Below, piece by piece: positions 6,429 to 7,568 of a stretch of DNA of 7,568 bases. The position numbers and the translations under genes were made by a program. Position 1 is the stretch's first letter. Each line of letters starts with the position of its first letter. Location of the stretch: NCBI GenBank assembly GCA_027000105.1, contig JALTOP010000057.1:1-7568 (forward strand). The letters run 5' to 3'. The notes under the pieces are model-generated. The model made no database searches and was not told the DNA's origin. It was given only the letters and a program-made list of their open reading frames with translations. The DNA is from Planctomycetaceae bacterium (lineage in GTDB: Bacteria; Planctomycetota; Planctomycetia; Planctomycetales; Planctomycetaceae).

Positions 6429-6611
6429 ATGTCTGAAGCGAAACTTGTTGTCAAGGAAAAAGGCCCTATTCTCGTTTCCGGTGATTTTACTCTTTGCGAC
6501 GACAAAGGAAACAATATCGATACACAGGGAAAGGCGACCATTGCGTTGTGCGCATGTGGGCTGACCGAGAACGGCCCTTTCTGTGACGGCAAACATAAAC
6601 AGGCCCAATAG
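6429..6611 (+). CDS. Small CDGSH-type iron-sulfur protein
   Basis: A 60-residue protein carrying one CDGSH iron-sulfur motif near its C-terminus: C41-A-C43, then T46, P50, C52-D53-G54-K55-H56. Family knowledge predicts a redox-active [2Fe-2S] cluster held by C41, C43, C52 and H56. The usual Ser of CDGSH is Lys here (CDGKH), a position that is not a ligand. The N-terminal part, KGPILVSGDFTLCDDKGN (residues 11-28), matches the short strand region seen in bacterial one-motif members. No signal peptide or membrane segment is visible, so it is likely cytoplasmic, acting in electron or cluster transfer; the partner is unknown. GAGGAG 8 nt before ATG gives a strong ribosome binding site. It diverges from rsmE and precedes the PqaA-like gene by 109 bp. 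Confidence 0.92.
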   Translation: MSEAKLVVKEKGPILVSGDFTLCDDKGNNIDTQGKATIALCACGLTENGPFCDGKHKQAQ

Positions 6612-6619
6612 TATATGTC

Positions 6620-6659
6620 GGTTTGATACTCACAGGTTGAATAGATCAAGTCAAACCTG
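6620..6659 (+). repeat. Alternative inverted repeats after the CDGSH gene
   Basis: GGTTTGA (6620-6626) and CAGGTTGA (6633-6640) can each pair with the same right arm TCAAACCTG (6651-6659); the nearer pairing has one bulged base and a 10-nt loop. This could be a weak terminator or a message 3'-end stem for the CDGSH transcript. No T-run follows directly (TTTTT comes about 22 nt later, after CCTTTGC), so Rho-independent termination is doubtful. Confidence 0.3.
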
Positions 6660-6720
6660 CCAGGGGTGAATTGCCTTTGCTTTTTGTTGATAAATTGCTC
6701 CCTTTGGAGTGTAGAAAGTG

Positions 6721-7568
6721 ATGAGTTCCATGAAAACCTTTTCCTGTTTTCTTTCCACCTTAATAGCGATGCTTCTCGCCAGTTCACCTTTCGCCGGTTG
6801 TGTAGCGGAATCGTTGGATTCGCAAGGGATTCCGAAGGCTCTGCAGAATTATGTCGATGCAGCGGACGATTCTTTCGCATGGAGCGTGCTTGGCGATCAC
6901 GAACTGCCTCAGAACATGGGAACTGCCTACAACATTGAGCTGACTTCGCAAACCTGGCAGGGGATTCCGTGGAAACACCTGCTGGTTATTTTCGAACCGA
7001 CCAATTTGAAAAATCCTGAACATTGCCTGCTTTTCATCACTGGCGGACGCACCGACAGCAAAATCCGTGAGGGCGATCTACTCGCCGGGGCAAAACTGGC
7101 AAACATGAGTGGAACCTATTGCGCCTATCTGTTACAGGTGCCCAATCAACCTCTGTTGGGAGACAAGTATGAGGATGACCTGATTTCCGAAACTTTTTTG
7201 AAGTATCTGGAAACCAGGGACGAAACGTTGCCATTGCTTTTTCCGATGGCGAAAAGCGCTGTTAAAGCGATGGATGCCATTCAGGAAATATCGCAGAAAT
7301 ATCGCGATGTCCCGGTGAAAAAATTTGTGGTAACCGGGGGCTCGAAACGTGGCTGGACAACCTGGCTCACCGGTGTTGTTGACAAACGCGTCGAGGGAAT
7401 TGCGCCGATTGTTATTGACACACTCAATCTGCGACCGCAAATGAAACATCAAATTGAAGTTTGGGGTGAGTACAGCGAGCAGATCGAGGACTACACTCGC
7501 AAAGGTCTCGTCAAGGTCATGCAGGAACAACCGGATGTACCGCTTTGGCGCTGGGTTGATCCTTACAC
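6721..7568 (+). CDS. PqaA-family (PhoPQ-related) exported protein, 3' end cut by window edge
   Basis: 282 complete codons are visible before the right edge. The protein matches the PhoPQ-activated pathogenicity-related family (PF10142), an alpha/beta-hydrolase-like group: YVDAADDSFAWSV (44-56), FITGGR (105-110), the hallmark VVTGGSKRGWTTWL (203-216) with S208 in a G-x-S-x-x-G nucleophile-elbow-like setting, and PIVIDTLNLRPQM (229-241). The N-terminus is a signal sequence: K5, a hydrophobic core at 9-20, then PFAGC (23-27). C27 could be lipidated, but Phe at -3 is unusual for a lipobox; signal peptidase I cleavage after CVA (27-29) is the alternative. It therefore acts outside the cytoplasm; its substrate is unknown in the family. 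An in-frame TAG at 6712 limits the start to GTG 6718, ATG 6721 or ATG 6730; GGAG at 6706-6709 favours the first two. The pathogenicity name does not imply virulence here. Confidence 0.9.
   Translation, partial: MSSMKTFSCFLSTLIAMLLASSPFAGCVAESLDSQGIPKALQNYVDAADDSFAWSVLGDHELPQNMGTAYNIELTSQTWQGIPWKHLLVIFEPTNLKNPEHCLLFITGGRTDSKIREGDLLAGAKLANMSGTYCAYLLQVPNQPLLGDKYEDDLISETFLKYLETRDETLPLLFPMAKSAVKAMDAIQEISQKYRDVPVKKFVVTGGSKRGWTTWLTGVVDKRVEGIAPIVIDTLNLRPQMKHQIEVWGEYSEQIEDYTRKGLVKVMQEQPDVPLWRWVDPY

Noticed and set aside
6206..6880. 224-codon minus-strand frame reaching into the CDGSH and PqaA-like genes
   Set aside because: Most of it is opposite two supported genes. Only the last 24 codons, with their own Shine-Dalgarno, are kept as a candidate.

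Overview
The window looks like chromosomal DNA of a bacterium, most likely a planctomycete. This rests on the combination of a PqaA-type (PhoPQ-related) secreted protein, an SSS transporter paired with an FAD-dependent oxidoreductase of the type common in planctomycetes, and moderate GC content. The taxonomic call is inference from gene content; there is no rRNA to confirm it. I found no CRISPR array, tRNA, rRNA, insertion sequence or phage gene.

Layout. The left and central parts are read leftwards on the minus strand. In transcription order they are: a possible 24-codon basic mini-ORF (6280-6206), overlapping by 4 nt the start of rsmE (6209-5436); a 359-bp non-coding region with a promoter candidate and several inverted repeats; ftsH (5076-2920); a 53-codon single-pass membrane mini-ORF whose GTG start overlaps the ftsH stop (2927-2766); an SSS-family sodium:solute symporter (2666-1053); and an FAD-dependent oxidoreductase that runs off the left edge (894-<1). 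The right end is read rightwards: a small CDGSH iron-sulfur protein (6429-6611), divergent from rsmE, then a PqaA-family exported protein (6721->7568) cut by the right edge.

How the genes fit together. rsmE (16S rRNA m3U1498 methyltransferase) and ftsH (membrane AAA+ zinc protease) are housekeeping genes for ribosome maturation and membrane protein quality control. The symporter and the FAD oxidoreductase form a plausible uptake-plus-oxidation pair for an unidentified small organic substrate. The CDGSH protein and the PqaA-like protein share a strand, but nothing visible links them functionally.

The most interesting unexplained signals are the two mini-ORFs tied by overlap to ftsH and rsmE, and the palindrome-rich region upstream of ftsH. 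No clear new defence or mobile system is visible; the annotated genes are mostly conserved families.
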